Shown here: positions 1-6,862 of the stretch, piece after piece
Position numbering within the stretch: position 1 is the stretch's first letter
How the letters are laid out: the number at the start of each line of letters is the position of its first letter
From: CAYHZL01 sp964361075
GTDB lineage: Bacteria; Bacteroidota; Ignavibacteria; UBA10030; UBA8401
Assembly (NCBI GenBank): GCA_964361075.1
Contig: CAYHZL010000051.1
Location: 1 to 18,616, forward strand
Reading direction: 5' to 3'
DNA length: 18,616 nucleotides
Program-made: the position numbers and the translations under genes
The notes under the pieces: generated by a model
What the model was told of the DNA's origin: nothing
The model's database searches: none
The model's input: only the letters and a program-made list of their open reading frames with translations

Positions 1-55
1 TGAAAAGGGGGAAAAAGGGGGATTTTTTGAATCAACATTTACGCTGTGTAGTTAC
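1..55. repeat. Border-type interspersed repeat, copy 1
   Basis: G-rich tract, then a short T run, then ACGCTGTGTAGTTAC at 41-55. The same order of elements recurs at 1671-1744 (with an insertion) and in reverse orientation at 18522-18616, where the border reads GTAACTGCTCAGCGTT. This copy looks like the simplest form: the two G tracts are separated by only five A residues, whereas the copy at the window end has a hairpin at that place. It begins at the window edge, so the left end is unknown. Confidence 0.7.
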
Positions 56-159
56 GTAATTTGTAATGATTATCTCCTGAGTCCACTTCATCCTTCTCCC
101 TTGCCCTTCATACCTCTTTTGCGTCGACCTATACTATGACGATAGATGCATTGAAACAT

Positions 160-187
160 AAAGAGCCGTTCAAATGAACGACTCTTT
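160..187 (-). terminator. Probable terminator hairpin of the lipoprotein gene
   Basis: Inverted repeat of 12 bp with a 4-nt loop (AAAGAG..GTTC / GAAC..CTCTTT). On the minus-strand transcript the single non-Watson-Crick pair is a G-U wobble, on the plus strand it would be a C-A mismatch, which favours function on the minus strand, just downstream of the lipoprotein stop. The U tract after the stem is weak. Confidence 0.55.
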
Positions 188-210
188 GCGGGGGGGGGAA
201 ATCAAAGGTT

Positions 211-1014
211 CTAATTGCGAGTTACATTGAATGAACCGGTTGCAGTTTTAGTGAGCGTCGGACTCGAAGGATTAGTCATTGTTACACTAAATGTTCCTTG
301 AGTATTGGTGCCGGAAACAACAGTAACTGTAATTGTTCCTGCTGAAGAGATATAGTACGTTGAGCTGTTTGGTACGAAGGTTACTGTAGCGAGAGATGTT
401 CCGACTGTTTGTGTGCCCACCTGGTTCAGGAACATGATCTCGCAGGATGACCCGGTATTATAGGCACGGATCAAGAGAGTATCGTGCTGAGCTACGACGT
501 TTACAGATGAAAACGAAAAGGGTGTGCCGTCGAATGTAATGCTCACAGGAGTTGCTACGGCGTCGCCGATATTTTTCTTAGTGAGCACTGTCGTAACAGT
601 ATTGGAACCTTCTTTTTCGGTTAATGTCAGAGTATTATTGCTATTCGATAAGACGTACGTAAATGACCCGGTTATCGTGGTGTCTTTTCCTGTATAGAAA
701 CTTTTTCCTGTTTGTGTATATGTTCCTGTACCGTTGGAAGCTGATATTTTTACAGTAAACGATTTTGCAGACGCTGATGTGTCGGCGGCAATTTTTCCAG
801 CATACGATGTGAGATATAAGCTGGTTCCATCGCTCGCGATTTGAGTTCCCGACCCTTGTGAGGAGTTCCACCAGACGCCGACTAAAAGCGGATCAATTGA
901 TGAGCTGCCCCCTACCGGGTTGCTGTCACTTTTATTACACCCAGTTAACATAAAAGCAAATACAAAAAATATTGAAGCAAGAAATAGCGAAAAAAGTTTT
1001 TTCGTTTGCATCAT
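211..1014 (-). CDS. Lipoprotein with lipocalin-like beta-rich body
   Basis: Predicted 267-residue lipoprotein. A lysine-containing amino end (MMQTKK), a hydrophobic core at residues 7-23 and a lipobox LTGC with Cys26 as the lipidated residue are all visible. The mature part is rich in Ser, Thr, Gly and Asn with alternating hydrophobic residues and starts with LLVGVWW, as in small lipocalin-like or META-like beta-barrel lipoproteins; the second half (from about residue 155) looks like another beta domain. The start is supported by GGAGG at 1021-1025, 5 nt before the first ATG; a second ATG follows at once. It is transcribed away from all other genes in the window. Function unknown; the lipocalin resemblance is weak inference. 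Confidence 0.85.
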   Translation of the reverse strand: MMQTKKLFSLFLASIFFVFAFMLTGCNKSDSNPVGGSSSIDPLLVGVWWNSSQGSGTQIASDGTSLYLTSYAGKIAADTSASAKSFTVKISASNGTGTYTQTGKSFYTGKDTTITGSFTYVLSNSNNTLTLTEKEGSNTVTTVLTKKNIGDAVATPVSITFDGTPFSFSSVNVVAQHDTLLIRAYNTGSSCEIMFLNQVGTQTVGTSLATVTFVPNSSTYYISSAGTITVTVVSGTNTQGTFSVTMTNPSSPTLTKTATGSFNVTRN

Positions 1015-1234
1015 TTAATCCTCCGTCAGTTTATAAAATAATTTAAAGTGAATTAATAGCCAAAGTCATTTTGTACTGAACCCAATATCAAAAATAAATA
1101 ATTTTGATACAATAACAATTATGGGTGTTGGAGAAGGGTGTGATCGTCATCGCATTGTGGATGATGACATCAGGGCAACTATTATAACCTATAACCCAAA
1201 TCAAAAAAAAGAAATTGCGCAGTAAGAGTAAGAA

Positions 1235-1265
1235 GATGGACTCCACCTGTGAGGTGGAGTCCATC
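1235..1265. repeat. Perfect 14-bp stem hairpin
   Basis: GATGGACTCCACCT, loop gtg, AGGTGGAGTCCATC. Perfect 14-bp stem with a 3-nt loop, followed by TTTGATGGG, so not a classical terminator. Each arm also contains a smaller palindrome (TGGAcTCCA and TGGAgTCCA), the palindrome-within-palindrome design seen elsewhere in this window. Confidence 0.85.
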
Positions 1266-1300
1266 TTTGATGGGAGAAAAACCTTCAAGTTACGAAGTGG

Positions 1301-1337
1301 TGGCTTCGCCAGATGTGCCAAAGGAATGGCGTTGCCA
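1301..1337. repeat. Twin-hairpin modules of the TGGC type
   Basis: TGGCttcGCCA at 1301-1311, a 4-nt spacer, then TGCCaaaGGAA directly followed by TGGCgttGCCA at 1316-1337 (11+11 bp; the first of these two has one mismatched pair). The element related to the second part in reverse complement is inserted at 7913-7934. Confidence 0.7.
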
Positions 1338-1346
1338 CCTTCGGCA

Positions 1347-1447
1347 TAATTTCAGTATTTCCAAAAAAAACGAATCCCCCGTCCCGATTAAAAAGTCCCG
1401 CTGTACGGGATGCCGTACAGCGGCACAAATCGGGACACCCCCTTTTC
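1347..1447. repeat. Three-level nested palindrome (filled copy)
   Basis: The outer layer is AATCCCCC...CCCCCTTTTC. Inside it is a hairpin GTCCCGATT...AATCGGGAC, and inside the loop of that hairpin is the 30-bp twin-hairpin module TCCCGctgtaCGGGA plus TGCCGtacagCGGCA (1396-1425). The copy at 18546-18616 has the same two outer layers with no module in the loop, so this copy is the filled state. Confidence 0.85.
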
Positions 1448-1454
1448 CAATGTT

Positions 1455-1573
1455 GTCAGGTTAAGGATACACTTCGACTCCGTTCCGACAGTCATGCTGA
1501 GCGAATCCTGTTTTTTAGGATGAGTCGAAGCACTGTCGGAACGTCGCTCAGTGTGACTATTCGCTAACCTGAC
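1455..1573. repeat. Compound inverted repeat around a GTCATGCTGAGC element
   Basis: Outer arms GTCAGGTTA (1455-1463) and TAACCTGAC (1565-1573). Inside are GTTCCGACAGT (1483-1493) with ACTGTCGGAAC (1532-1542), TTCGACTC with GAGTCGAA, and the arms GTCATGCTGAGCG / CGCTCAGTGTGAC. The order of the inner arms is not fully nested, which suggests that insertion or rearrangement shuffled the pieces. No coding content. Confidence 0.75.
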
Positions 1574-1593
1574 TGCATTGCCCCCTTTTCAAG

Positions 1594-1615
1594 TCCCGAA
1601 GGGATGACCTTGTCA
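1594..1615. repeat. Twin-hairpin module, 2x11 bp
   Basis: TCCCgaaGGGA immediately followed by TGACcttGTCA. Both hairpins have perfect 4-bp stems and 3-nt loops. It lies in a CCCCCTTTT...GGGGATT host tract. Confidence 0.85.
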
Positions 1616-1644
1616 GGGGATTTCCTCGCTCTTATTCCCCCTTG

Positions 1645-1666
1645 TCCCGAAGGGATGCTCTCGGCA
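1645..1666. repeat. Twin-hairpin module, 2x11 bp
   Basis: TCCCgaaGGGA immediately followed by TGCtctcgGCA; the second hairpin keeps 3 of its 4 pairs. Flanked by CCCCCTTG and AAAAAGGGG, so it again sits at the centre of a C-tract/G-tract host palindrome. Confidence 0.75.
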
Positions 1667-1670
1667 AAAA

Positions 1671-1744
1671 GGGGATTAGGCTGTAAGTCCGCCGTCTTTT
1701 TGGCGGAGGAATTTTTTGAATCAACAATAACGCTGAGGAGTTAC
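1671..1744. repeat. Border-type interspersed repeat, copy 2, with inserted TCCGCC hairpin
   Basis: GGGGATT, then about 35 extra bases carrying TCCGCC...GGCGGA (1688-1707), then TTTTTTGAATCAACA and AACGCTGAGGAGTTAC. Compared with 1-55, the order is the same except for the extra hairpin-bearing block, so this looks like a filled version. Confidence 0.75.
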
Positions 1745-1766
1745 ATTTGTTTTTAAATTTGTTTTC

Positions 1767-1800
1767 ACGGTTTTCCGTTACACTATCAACGGAAAACCGT
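1767..1800. repeat. Perfect 13-bp inverted repeat upstream of the hydrogenase operon
   Basis: ACGGTTTTCCGTT and AACGGAAAACCGT, separated by 8 nt. Each arm is also palindromic by itself (ACGGttttCCGT, ACGGaaaaCCGT), with complementary loops. It lacks a T tract and lies about 120 bases before the first gene of the operon, so it may be a transcript leader structure, an operator, or simply a repeat. Confidence 0.8.
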
Positions 1801-1918
1801 CCTTCACCATTTTCACACTCTCAATATATTTCACATTCAGCATTTTTTTCTGGCACTTGCTTTGCCATTTGCCAATAGAAGAAATACAATTTCATTGCGC
1901 GTGAAGTAATCACTTTCA

Positions 1919-2149
1919 ATGGCACTTCCGAACAACACACAAGAACTTACTCTCGATCTCAACCTTAATGGCGAAGTCGTTGCAATTTTTCAAGAAGATG
2001 GTCAGCGCCGCACAAAAATTCTCACACAGCCATTTTCTTTTTCTATTCCCAACCTCAGCGACACACATCTCGGCGATACAGTTGCAATGGAAATTACATG
2101 TACCATAAAATCAATTCAACAATCATACAATACTCGGAGGATGTTATGA
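1919..2149 (+). CDS. Small unknown protein, first gene of the hydrogenase operon
   Basis: 76-residue soluble protein, no signal peptide or membrane segment. Amphipathic beta-like pattern (LTLDLNLNGEVVAIF at residues 10-24, then a charged DGQRR turn), with a basic carboxyl end. Its TGA overlaps the ATG of the hydrogenase small subunit in an ATGA junction (2146-2149), which suggests translational coupling and supports that it is real. The Shine-Dalgarno sequence before ATG 1919 is poor. The carboxyl end overlaps the GGAGG that serves the next gene. I do not recognise the family. It could be a hydrogenase-specific accessory protein, or a chance frame of the leader; the former is favoured by the overlap and length. 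Confidence 0.5.
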   Translation: MALPNNTQELTLDLNLNGEVVAIFQEDGQRRTKILTQPFSFSIPNLSDTHLGDTVAMEITCTIKSIQQSYNTRRML

Positions 2150-3270
2150 ATGAAACACCCCTCACTTTGTGGGAACACGCCCAACTACGCGGAGTTTCCC
2201 GGCGAGATTTTCTTCGCTTTTGTTCGTGGATGGCTGCGGCTGCCGGCATTGAAGCCAGCGGTGTTGCCGGCGTTGTGAAAGCGATGGAAAATAAACCGCG
2301 CTTGCCGGTGGTGTGGATGCATTTTCAGGAATGTACCTGTTGCAGCGAATCATTTATTCGTTCGTCGCACCCAATTGTTTCTGATATCGTGCTCGATAAA
2401 ATTTCACTCGACTACACGGAAACATTGCAAGCAGCCGCAGGATTTCAGGCGGAAAAATCTTTGCACGACACTATCAAAAAATATAAAGGTGAATACCTGT
2501 TGTGTGTTGAAGGTTCGATTCCCACTGCAGATGGCGGCGTGTATTGTTGTATCGGTGGAAAATCTGCAATTGATATTGTGAAAGAAGTTGCTGCAGATGC
2601 GAAAGCAATTATTGCGTGGGGAAATTGCGCAACACACGGCTGTGTGCAGGCGGCAAAACCAAATCCGACAAGCGCAACGCCGGTGCATAAAATTATTTCC
2701 GGAAAACCAATTATCAATGTTCCCGGCTGTCCGCCGATTGCCGAAGTGATGGCTGGAACAATTGTTCACTTGCTTGCATTCGATCGCATTCCGCAGCTTG
2801 ATGGACTCGGCAGACCGAAAGCATTTTACTCGCGCCGCGTTCACGATACATGTTATCGTCGTCCGAATTACGATGCCGGTTTGTTTGTAGAATCATTCGA
2901 TGATGAAAATGCGAAACGCGGTTACTGTCTCTATAAGATGGGTTGCCGCGGTCCGGTAACATACAACGCGTGTGCAATTATGAAATGGAATAACGGCGTC
3001 AGTTATCCAATTCAATCCGGTCATGGATGTATTGGTTGCAGCGAAAAAGATTTCTGGGACAACGGTCCGTTCTATCAACATCTCGCATCGTTCCCCGGAT
3101 TTGGCATTGAAACAACCGCCGATGATATCGGCGTTGCAGTTGGTACAGTAACCGCAGTTGGTATTGCGGCGCATGCAATTTCTACGAACATCAAAAAACG
3201 AAAACTCATTCAATCTGAAATTGCAAGCAGTGAGAATGGCGATGAACCAGAACATAAAGGAGGTGCGTAA
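2146..3270 (+). CDS. hyaA: [NiFe] hydrogenase small subunit, oxygen-tolerant type
   Basis: 374-residue electron-transfer subunit of a membrane-bound, periplasm-facing uptake hydrogenase. ATG 2146 is chosen because CGGAGG lies at 2135-2140 and because it gives the usual amino end before the Tat motif SRRDFL (residues 18-23). Fe-S ligands are visible: proximal cluster region ECTCC (Cys63, 65, 66), Cys161, Cys166 and Cys195; distal cluster His233, Cys236, Cys261, Cys267; medial [3Fe-4S] Cys276, Cys295, Cys298. Cys65 and Cys166 match the two supernumerary cysteines of oxygen-tolerant enzymes such as E. coli Hyd-1. A hydrophobic carboxyl helix (about 328-346) followed by KKRK is the membrane anchor. 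It overlaps the large-subunit gene by one base (TAATG). Length and motif order are normal for the family. Confidence 0.97.
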   Translation: MNETPLTLWEHAQLRGVSRRDFLRFCSWMAAAAGIEASGVAGVVKAMENKPRLPVVWMHFQECTCCSESFIRSSHPIVSDIVLDKISLDYTETLQAAAGFQAEKSLHDTIKKYKGEYLLCVEGSIPTADGGVYCCIGGKSAIDIVKEVAADAKAIIAWGNCATHGCVQAAKPNPTSATPVHKIISGKPIINVPGCPPIAEVMAGTIVHLLAFDRIPQLDGLGRPKAFYSRRVHDTCYRRPNYDAGLFVESFDDENAKRGYCLYKMGCRGPVTYNACAIMKWNNGVSYPIQSGHGCIGCSEKDFWDNGPFYQHLASFPGFGIETTADDIGVAVGTVTAVGIAAHAISTNIKKRKLIQSEIASSENGDEPEHKGGA

Positions 3271-4988
3271 TGTCTAACCGAATTGTTGTTGACCCGATTA
3301 CCCGTATCGAAGGACATCTTCGCATCGAAGCGGAAATTAAAGATGGAAAAATTGTTGATGCGTGGAGTGCCGGCACGATGGTGCGCGGTATTGAATTAAT
3401 TTTAAAAGGACGCGACCCGCGCGATGCATGGGCGTTCACCGAACGTGTGTGCGGCGTTTGCACAACGGTGCATGCACTTGCTTCTGTGCGAACAGTGGAA
3501 GATGCGCTTGGTATAGTTGTGCCGCCGAATGCCGAAATGATTCGCAACTTAATGTTTGCAACGCTGTACATGCAAGATCACGTCGTGCATTTTTACCACT
3601 TGCATGCGTTGGATTGGGTTGATGTGGTAAGTGCATTGAAAGCTGATCCGAAAAAAACTTCCGAACTTGCGCAGAGCATTTCGAGCTGGCCAAAAAGTTC
3701 TCCAAAATATTTTGCCGATGTACAAAAACGATTGACGGCATTTGTGAACAGCGGTCAGCTCGGAATTTTTGCAAACGGATATTGGGGACATAACGCGTAC
3801 AAACTTCCCGCTGAAGCAAACTTGATGGGAACGGCGCACTACCTTGAAGCATTGGAATGGCAAAAAGAAATTGTAAAAATCCATACCATCTTCGGCGGAA
3901 AAAATCCGCACCCGAATTATTTAGTCGGCGGCGTGCCGTGCTCTGTTAATATAGATGAAGCCAATGCGCTGAACGCTGAACGTCTTGCGTACGTCGGCAC
4001 ACTGCTTCAACAAGCGTACGAATTTATTGATCAAGTCTATATTCCGGATTTGCTTGCGGTTGCTTCGTTCTACAAAGATTGGGGCGCAATCGGCGGCGGC
4101 GTTTCAAATTATCTTTCGTACGGCGATTTGCCGATGAACGGTTATGCTGATGTATCCAGTTTCAAATTTCCGCGCGGCGCAATACTTGACCGCGACTTGA
4201 GCAAAGTTCATGAAGTTGATGGAAAAAATGTTGATCAAGTGCAGGAATTTATTCAGCACTCGTGGTACGAGTATGCCGGCGGCGATAAAGTTGGCAAGCA
4301 TCCGTGGGAAGGTGAAACAAAATTGAATTACACCGGACCAAAACCGCCGTACGAATATCTCAATGTGCAAGAAAAATATAGCTGGGTAAAAACTCCGCGC
4401 TGGAAAGGACACGCAATGGAAGTCGGTCCGCTTGCGCGTGTGTTAATAGCGTACGCATCCGGCAAAAAAGAAGTTATCGAAATCGTGAACAGTGTTTTAA
4501 AAACATTGAACGTTCCGGTCGGCGCGCTCTTTTCAACATTAGGAAGAACAGCAGCGCGTGGTATTGAAACAAAACTTGTTGCCGACTGGTCGAAAGAATT
4601 TTATTCAACACTTCTTTCGAATATTAAAAACGGCGACACGCGCATGTTCAACAAAGAGAAGTGGGAACCCGATACGTGGCCTGCAAAAGCAAAAGGTGTC
4701 GGATTAACAGAAGCGCCGCGCGGTGCGCTGGCACATTGGATTGTTATCAAAGATAAAAAAATTGATAACTACCAACTTGTTGTGCCGACTACGTGGAATG
4801 CATCGCCGCGCGATCCGAGCGGGCAGCGTTCTGCCTACGAAGCCGCGCTCATCGGCACGCCGGTACATAATCCGGATCAGCCGTTGGAAATTTTACGCAC
4901 CATTCACTCGTTCGATCCGTGTCTTGCATGTGCCGTGCACTTGTACGATGAAAAAGGTCGCTACGTACATCAAATCAATACTTTTTAG
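3270..4988 (+). CDS. hyaB: [NiFe] hydrogenase large subunit
   Basis: 572-residue catalytic subunit that splits H2 at a Ni-Fe centre. The four nickel ligands are seen in the L1 motif RVCGVCTTVH (Cys61, Cys64) and the L2 motif DPCLACAVH (Cys551, Cys554, ending at His557). The amino-terminal RIEGH with Glu14 is also conserved. The 15 residues after His557 are the carboxyl extension removed by the endopeptidase after nickel insertion, so the matching protease at 10159 fits. GGAGG precedes the start and the gene overlaps the small subunit by one base. Exported with the small subunit by its Tat signal. Nothing is truncated. Confidence 0.98.
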   Translation: MSNRIVVDPITRIEGHLRIEAEIKDGKIVDAWSAGTMVRGIELILKGRDPRDAWAFTERVCGVCTTVHALASVRTVEDALGIVVPPNAEMIRNLMFATLYMQDHVVHFYHLHALDWVDVVSALKADPKKTSELAQSISSWPKSSPKYFADVQKRLTAFVNSGQLGIFANGYWGHNAYKLPAEANLMGTAHYLEALEWQKEIVKIHTIFGGKNPHPNYLVGGVPCSVNIDEANALNAERLAYVGTLLQQAYEFIDQVYIPDLLAVASFYKDWGAIGGGVSNYLSYGDLPMNGYADVSSFKFPRGAILDRDLSKVHEVDGKNVDQVQEFIQHSWYEYAGGDKVGKHPWEGETKLNYTGPKPPYEYLNVQEKYSWVKTPRWKGHAMEVGPLARVLIAYASGKKEVIEIVNSVLKTLNVPVGALFSTLGRTAARGIETKLVADWSKEFYSTLLSNIKNGDTRMFNKEKWEPDTWPAKAKGVGLTEAPRGALAHWIVIKDKKIDNYQLVVPTTWNASPRDPSGQRSAYEAALIGTPVHNPDQPLEILRTIHSFDPCLACAVHLYDEKGRYVHQINTF

Positions 4989-4997
4989 GAGGCGAAG

Positions 4998-5678
4998 ATG
5001 GAATATGCATTAATTCGTCGCGTGTATGTGTGGCAGCTTCCGGTGCGCTTGTATCACTGGGTGAATGCGCTGGCAGTACTGTTGCTCGCATGTACCGGTT
5101 ATCTTATCGGACATCCGTTTGCAATACAGAGTGGAACGGAAGCGTACAACAATTATTGGTTCGGCACCGTACGATTCATACATTTTCTTTCGGCATTTTT
5201 CTTTTTCTTTAATTTTCTCTTCCGCATCTATTGGGGATTTGTCGGCAATAAGTTTGCGCGCTGGCGAAATTTTATTCCGCATCGCAAAGAACAATTTGCT
5301 GAAATGAGTGAAGTGCTAAAAGTGGATATTCTGCAAGCAAAAATAAAGCCGTTGGAATCCATCGGGCATAACAGTCTGGCGGGAGTAACATATTTTCTGA
5401 CGTTTCTTGCGTTTCTGTTTCAATCCATTACCGGTTTCGGAATGTACGCAGCGATGAGCAATGCAGTTCTGCCGCATCTCTTTGCATGGATTGTTCCGAT
5501 GATGGGCGGAGATTTTGCCGTGCGGCAGTGGCATCACTTGATGATGTGGTTCTTCATTATTTTTTCGATGATTCACGTCTATCTTGTGTTCTATCACGAC
5601 TATGTTGAAGGACGCGGAATTATTTCTTCGATAGCCGGCGGATGGAAATTCATAGAAAAAGAATTTCATAACAAATGA
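4998..5678 (+). CDS. hyaC: Hydrogenase cytochrome b subunit
   Basis: 226-residue di-haem cytochrome b that anchors the hydrogenase and passes its electrons to quinone. Four hydrophobic segments lie at about 22-38, 60-82, 128-150 and 181-199. Candidate haem-ligand histidines in the expected contexts are His20 (RLYHWVN), His62 (RFIHFL), His179/His180 (QWHHLMMW) and His193 (MIHVYL). The start is supported by TAGGAGG at 4986-4992, which overlaps the large-subunit stop; the gap is 9 bases. It is the last gene of the structural operon, followed by a terminator. Confidence 0.95.
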   Translation: MEYALIRRVYVWQLPVRLYHWVNALAVLLLACTGYLIGHPFAIQSGTEAYNNYWFGTVRFIHFLSAFFFFFNFLFRIYWGFVGNKFARWRNFIPHRKEQFAEMSEVLKVDILQAKIKPLESIGHNSLAGVTYFLTFLAFLFQSITGFGMYAAMSNAVLPHLFAWIVPMMGGDFAVRQWHHLMMWFFIIFSMIHVYLVFYHDYVEGRGIISSIAGGWKFIEKEFHNK

Positions 5679-5703
5679 AACGAAATACAGAATTGTAATC
5701 TTC

Positions 5704-5738
5704 AAAAAGGCGAGTTAGTTTCCTCGCCTTTTTTTTTT
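5704..5738 (+). terminator. Rho-independent terminator of the hydrogenase structural operon
   Basis: AAAAAGGCGAG, loop ttagtttc, CTCGCCTTTTT, continuing into a run of T. An 11-bp stem with a T tract about 25 bases after the cytochrome b stop. It separates the structural genes from the RCK-domain gene starting at 5748. Confidence 0.93.
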
Positions 5739-5747
5739 CACAGTGAG

Positions 5748-6524
5748 ATGAAAACTTCCAGAATTATTGGCGTCGTAATTTTTAAAACAATCGTTACGCC
5801 GCTTTTCACTCTTGCACTTTTTGTGTCGGGTGTTGTTCTCTTTTACATGCACACCGAAAGTGTTTCGTGGATTGACGGTTTTTTTTGGATTACCCATCCG
5901 CACGCAATTCCTGCAACGAGCAACGAGCAAACAAAACTCTTTGCTGTGTTTGTATATTACGGAGTATTATTTTTTCAAATTTGGATTGTAGAAAGAATTA
6001 TCGTCAGTATTTTTCGAAAAGAAACAACTAAATTATGGAGTTCCCGCGTGAACGAAATAAAAATTTCCCGGCTAAAAAATCATTTTATCATTTGCGGCTA
6101 CGGACAAGTAGGCCGCACGGTGATTGACCAGTTAGTGAAAGCAACATATCCGTTTGTGCTGATTGAAACCAATGAAGGGCTCTGCACAGAATTGATGAAA
6201 GAAGGAATTCTTGTTTTACACGGAAGCGCAAAACGACGCGATGTATTGATGAACGCGCGGATTGAACGCGCCAATTCGCTTTGTGTGCTGATTGATAATG
6301 ATGCGGATAATCTGTACATCAGCATTACCGCCAAGGCATTGAATCCGAATGTGAAAGTGATTTGCCGCGCGGGACAATTGCGGTATGCCGAAGCGATGAA
6401 GAATGCCGGCGTGGATGAAGTTGTGATTCCGGAATATGAGGGCGGATTGGTTGTTGCGCGGCAATTGCAGGAATATATGCCGATAGATAAAAAATTTCGA
6501 TTGAATGTAGAAGTGAGAAAATAA
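5748..6524 (+). CDS. Two-helix membrane protein with RCK (TrkA-N) domain
   Basis: 258 residues with the architecture of a bacterial K+ channel or TrkA-type regulator: membrane helix at about 9-33, re-entrant region at 41-57, second helix at about 64-89, then a cytoplasmic Rossmann-fold RCK domain from residue 112. The nucleotide-binding loop GYGQVG (117-122) and the following acidic strand end (LIETNE) are present, and the SLCVLIDNDADNL and VICRAG stretches fit the family. The pore segment lacks a TVGYGD-like selectivity filter: it reads FFWITHPHAIPA, so ion conduction as in K+ channels is doubtful. No separate RCK-C domain follows. Weak ribosome site (GTGAG) in front. A degenerate copy of its carboxyl end lies at 8025-8189. 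Best called an RCK-domain membrane protein of unknown substrate. Confidence 0.85.
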   Translation: MKTSRIIGVVIFKTIVTPLFTLALFVSGVVLFYMHTESVSWIDGFFWITHPHAIPATSNEQTKLFAVFVYYGVLFFQIWIVERIIVSIFRKETTKLWSSRVNEIKISRLKNHFIICGYGQVGRTVIDQLVKATYPFVLIETNEGLCTELMKEGILVLHGSAKRRDVLMNARIERANSLCVLIDNDADNLYISITAKALNPNVKVICRAGQLRYAEAMKNAGVDEVVIPEYEGGLVVARQLQEYMPIDKKFRLNVEVRK

Positions 6525-6558
6525 TAACATGTAGCCGAAAAAAGAAGAACGTTTTGAT

Positions 6559-6591
6559 AGTGATGCCATCACTACAAGTGATGGCATCACT
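6559..6591. repeat. Twin palindrome after the RCK gene
   Basis: AGTGATgccATCACT, spacer aca, AGTGATggcATCACT. The two 15-bp blocks are perfect inverted repeats of each other, and each is itself a hairpin with complementary loops. It may stop transcription, although no T tract follows. A relative with arms AGTCATGCCATGAGT stands at the matching place at 7220-7301. Confidence 0.85.
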
Positions 6592-6656
6592 GGTAGTAGA
6601 AATGCCCTGTAATAAAAAGTCAAATTTGTCTGATTATATTCGTTTGTTCATAATAT

Positions 6657-6739
6657 TTTAACTTGCACTAAAAAAAATAATACATGATATTGCGTATAGG
6701 CAAAACAACAAAAACTCTCATTAAAAAAGTGAAAGGATG
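6657..6739 (+). promoter_or_regulatory. Conserved leader/promoter region, duplicate 1
   Basis: About 80 bases nearly identical to 7331-7415. Both contain TTTAACTTGCACT, an A run, TAATACATGA, ATTGCGTATA and a final GAAAGGATG. A TTGCAC -35-like box with a GATATT -10-like box 17 nt later fits a promoter but is inference. The leader is visibly better conserved between the copies than the coding sequence that follows it. Confidence 0.5.
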
Positions 6740-6741
6740 CA

Positions 6742-6843
6742 GTGGTGAAAAATTTCCGTTACGGATTTTTTGCAGCACGTATTGTAATGATGTTGAGCGT
6801 GGCGGCGTGGGGACAGCGATCAATCACCTCATCTGTTTTCTAA
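6742..6843 (+). pseudogene. Signal-peptide remnant of the 7422-type gene
   Basis: Starting at GTG 6742 or 6745 a 33-codon frame reads a signal peptide closely matching that of the gene at 7422: both have FF followed by A, VMMLS and AWGQ. After AWGQ it diverges into a few residues and a stop at 6841. The coiled-coil and membrane parts of the intact paralogue are missing. The ATG of the intact copy is replaced by GTG. A decayed duplicate is the simplest reading; an expressed 33-residue peptide cannot be excluded. Confidence 0.65.
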
Positions 6844-6862
6844 ACGAACAGGAAAGAAAAAT

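Larger units (their letters stand above)
1015..1918. other. Gene-free stretch filled with palindromic repeats
   Basis: About 900 bases between the divergent lipoprotein gene and the hydrogenase operon. Short open frames here (for example 1249-1464 and 1313-1567) only read through repeats and have no coding features. The repeats run one after another from about 1235 to 1800 and are listed separately. 1026-1230 is AT-rich and probably holds the promoter of the minus-strand lipoprotein gene; 1801-1918 probably holds that of the hydrogenase operon, but I could not define either promoter. Confidence 0.7.

Noticed and set aside
1249..1567. Two overlapping plus-strand frames in the left intergenic region
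   Set aside because: They read through palindromic repeats, and no homologous protein pattern or ribosome site is seen.
1015..1918. Insertion sequence as the source of the repeats
   Set aside because: No transposase frame or long terminal inverted repeats enclose the block; the elements are short and independent of each other.
2098..2145. Upstream ATG 2098 as start of the hydrogenase small subunit
   Set aside because: It lacks a ribosome site and would add 16 residues before the normal amino end; ATG 2146 follows CGGAGG.
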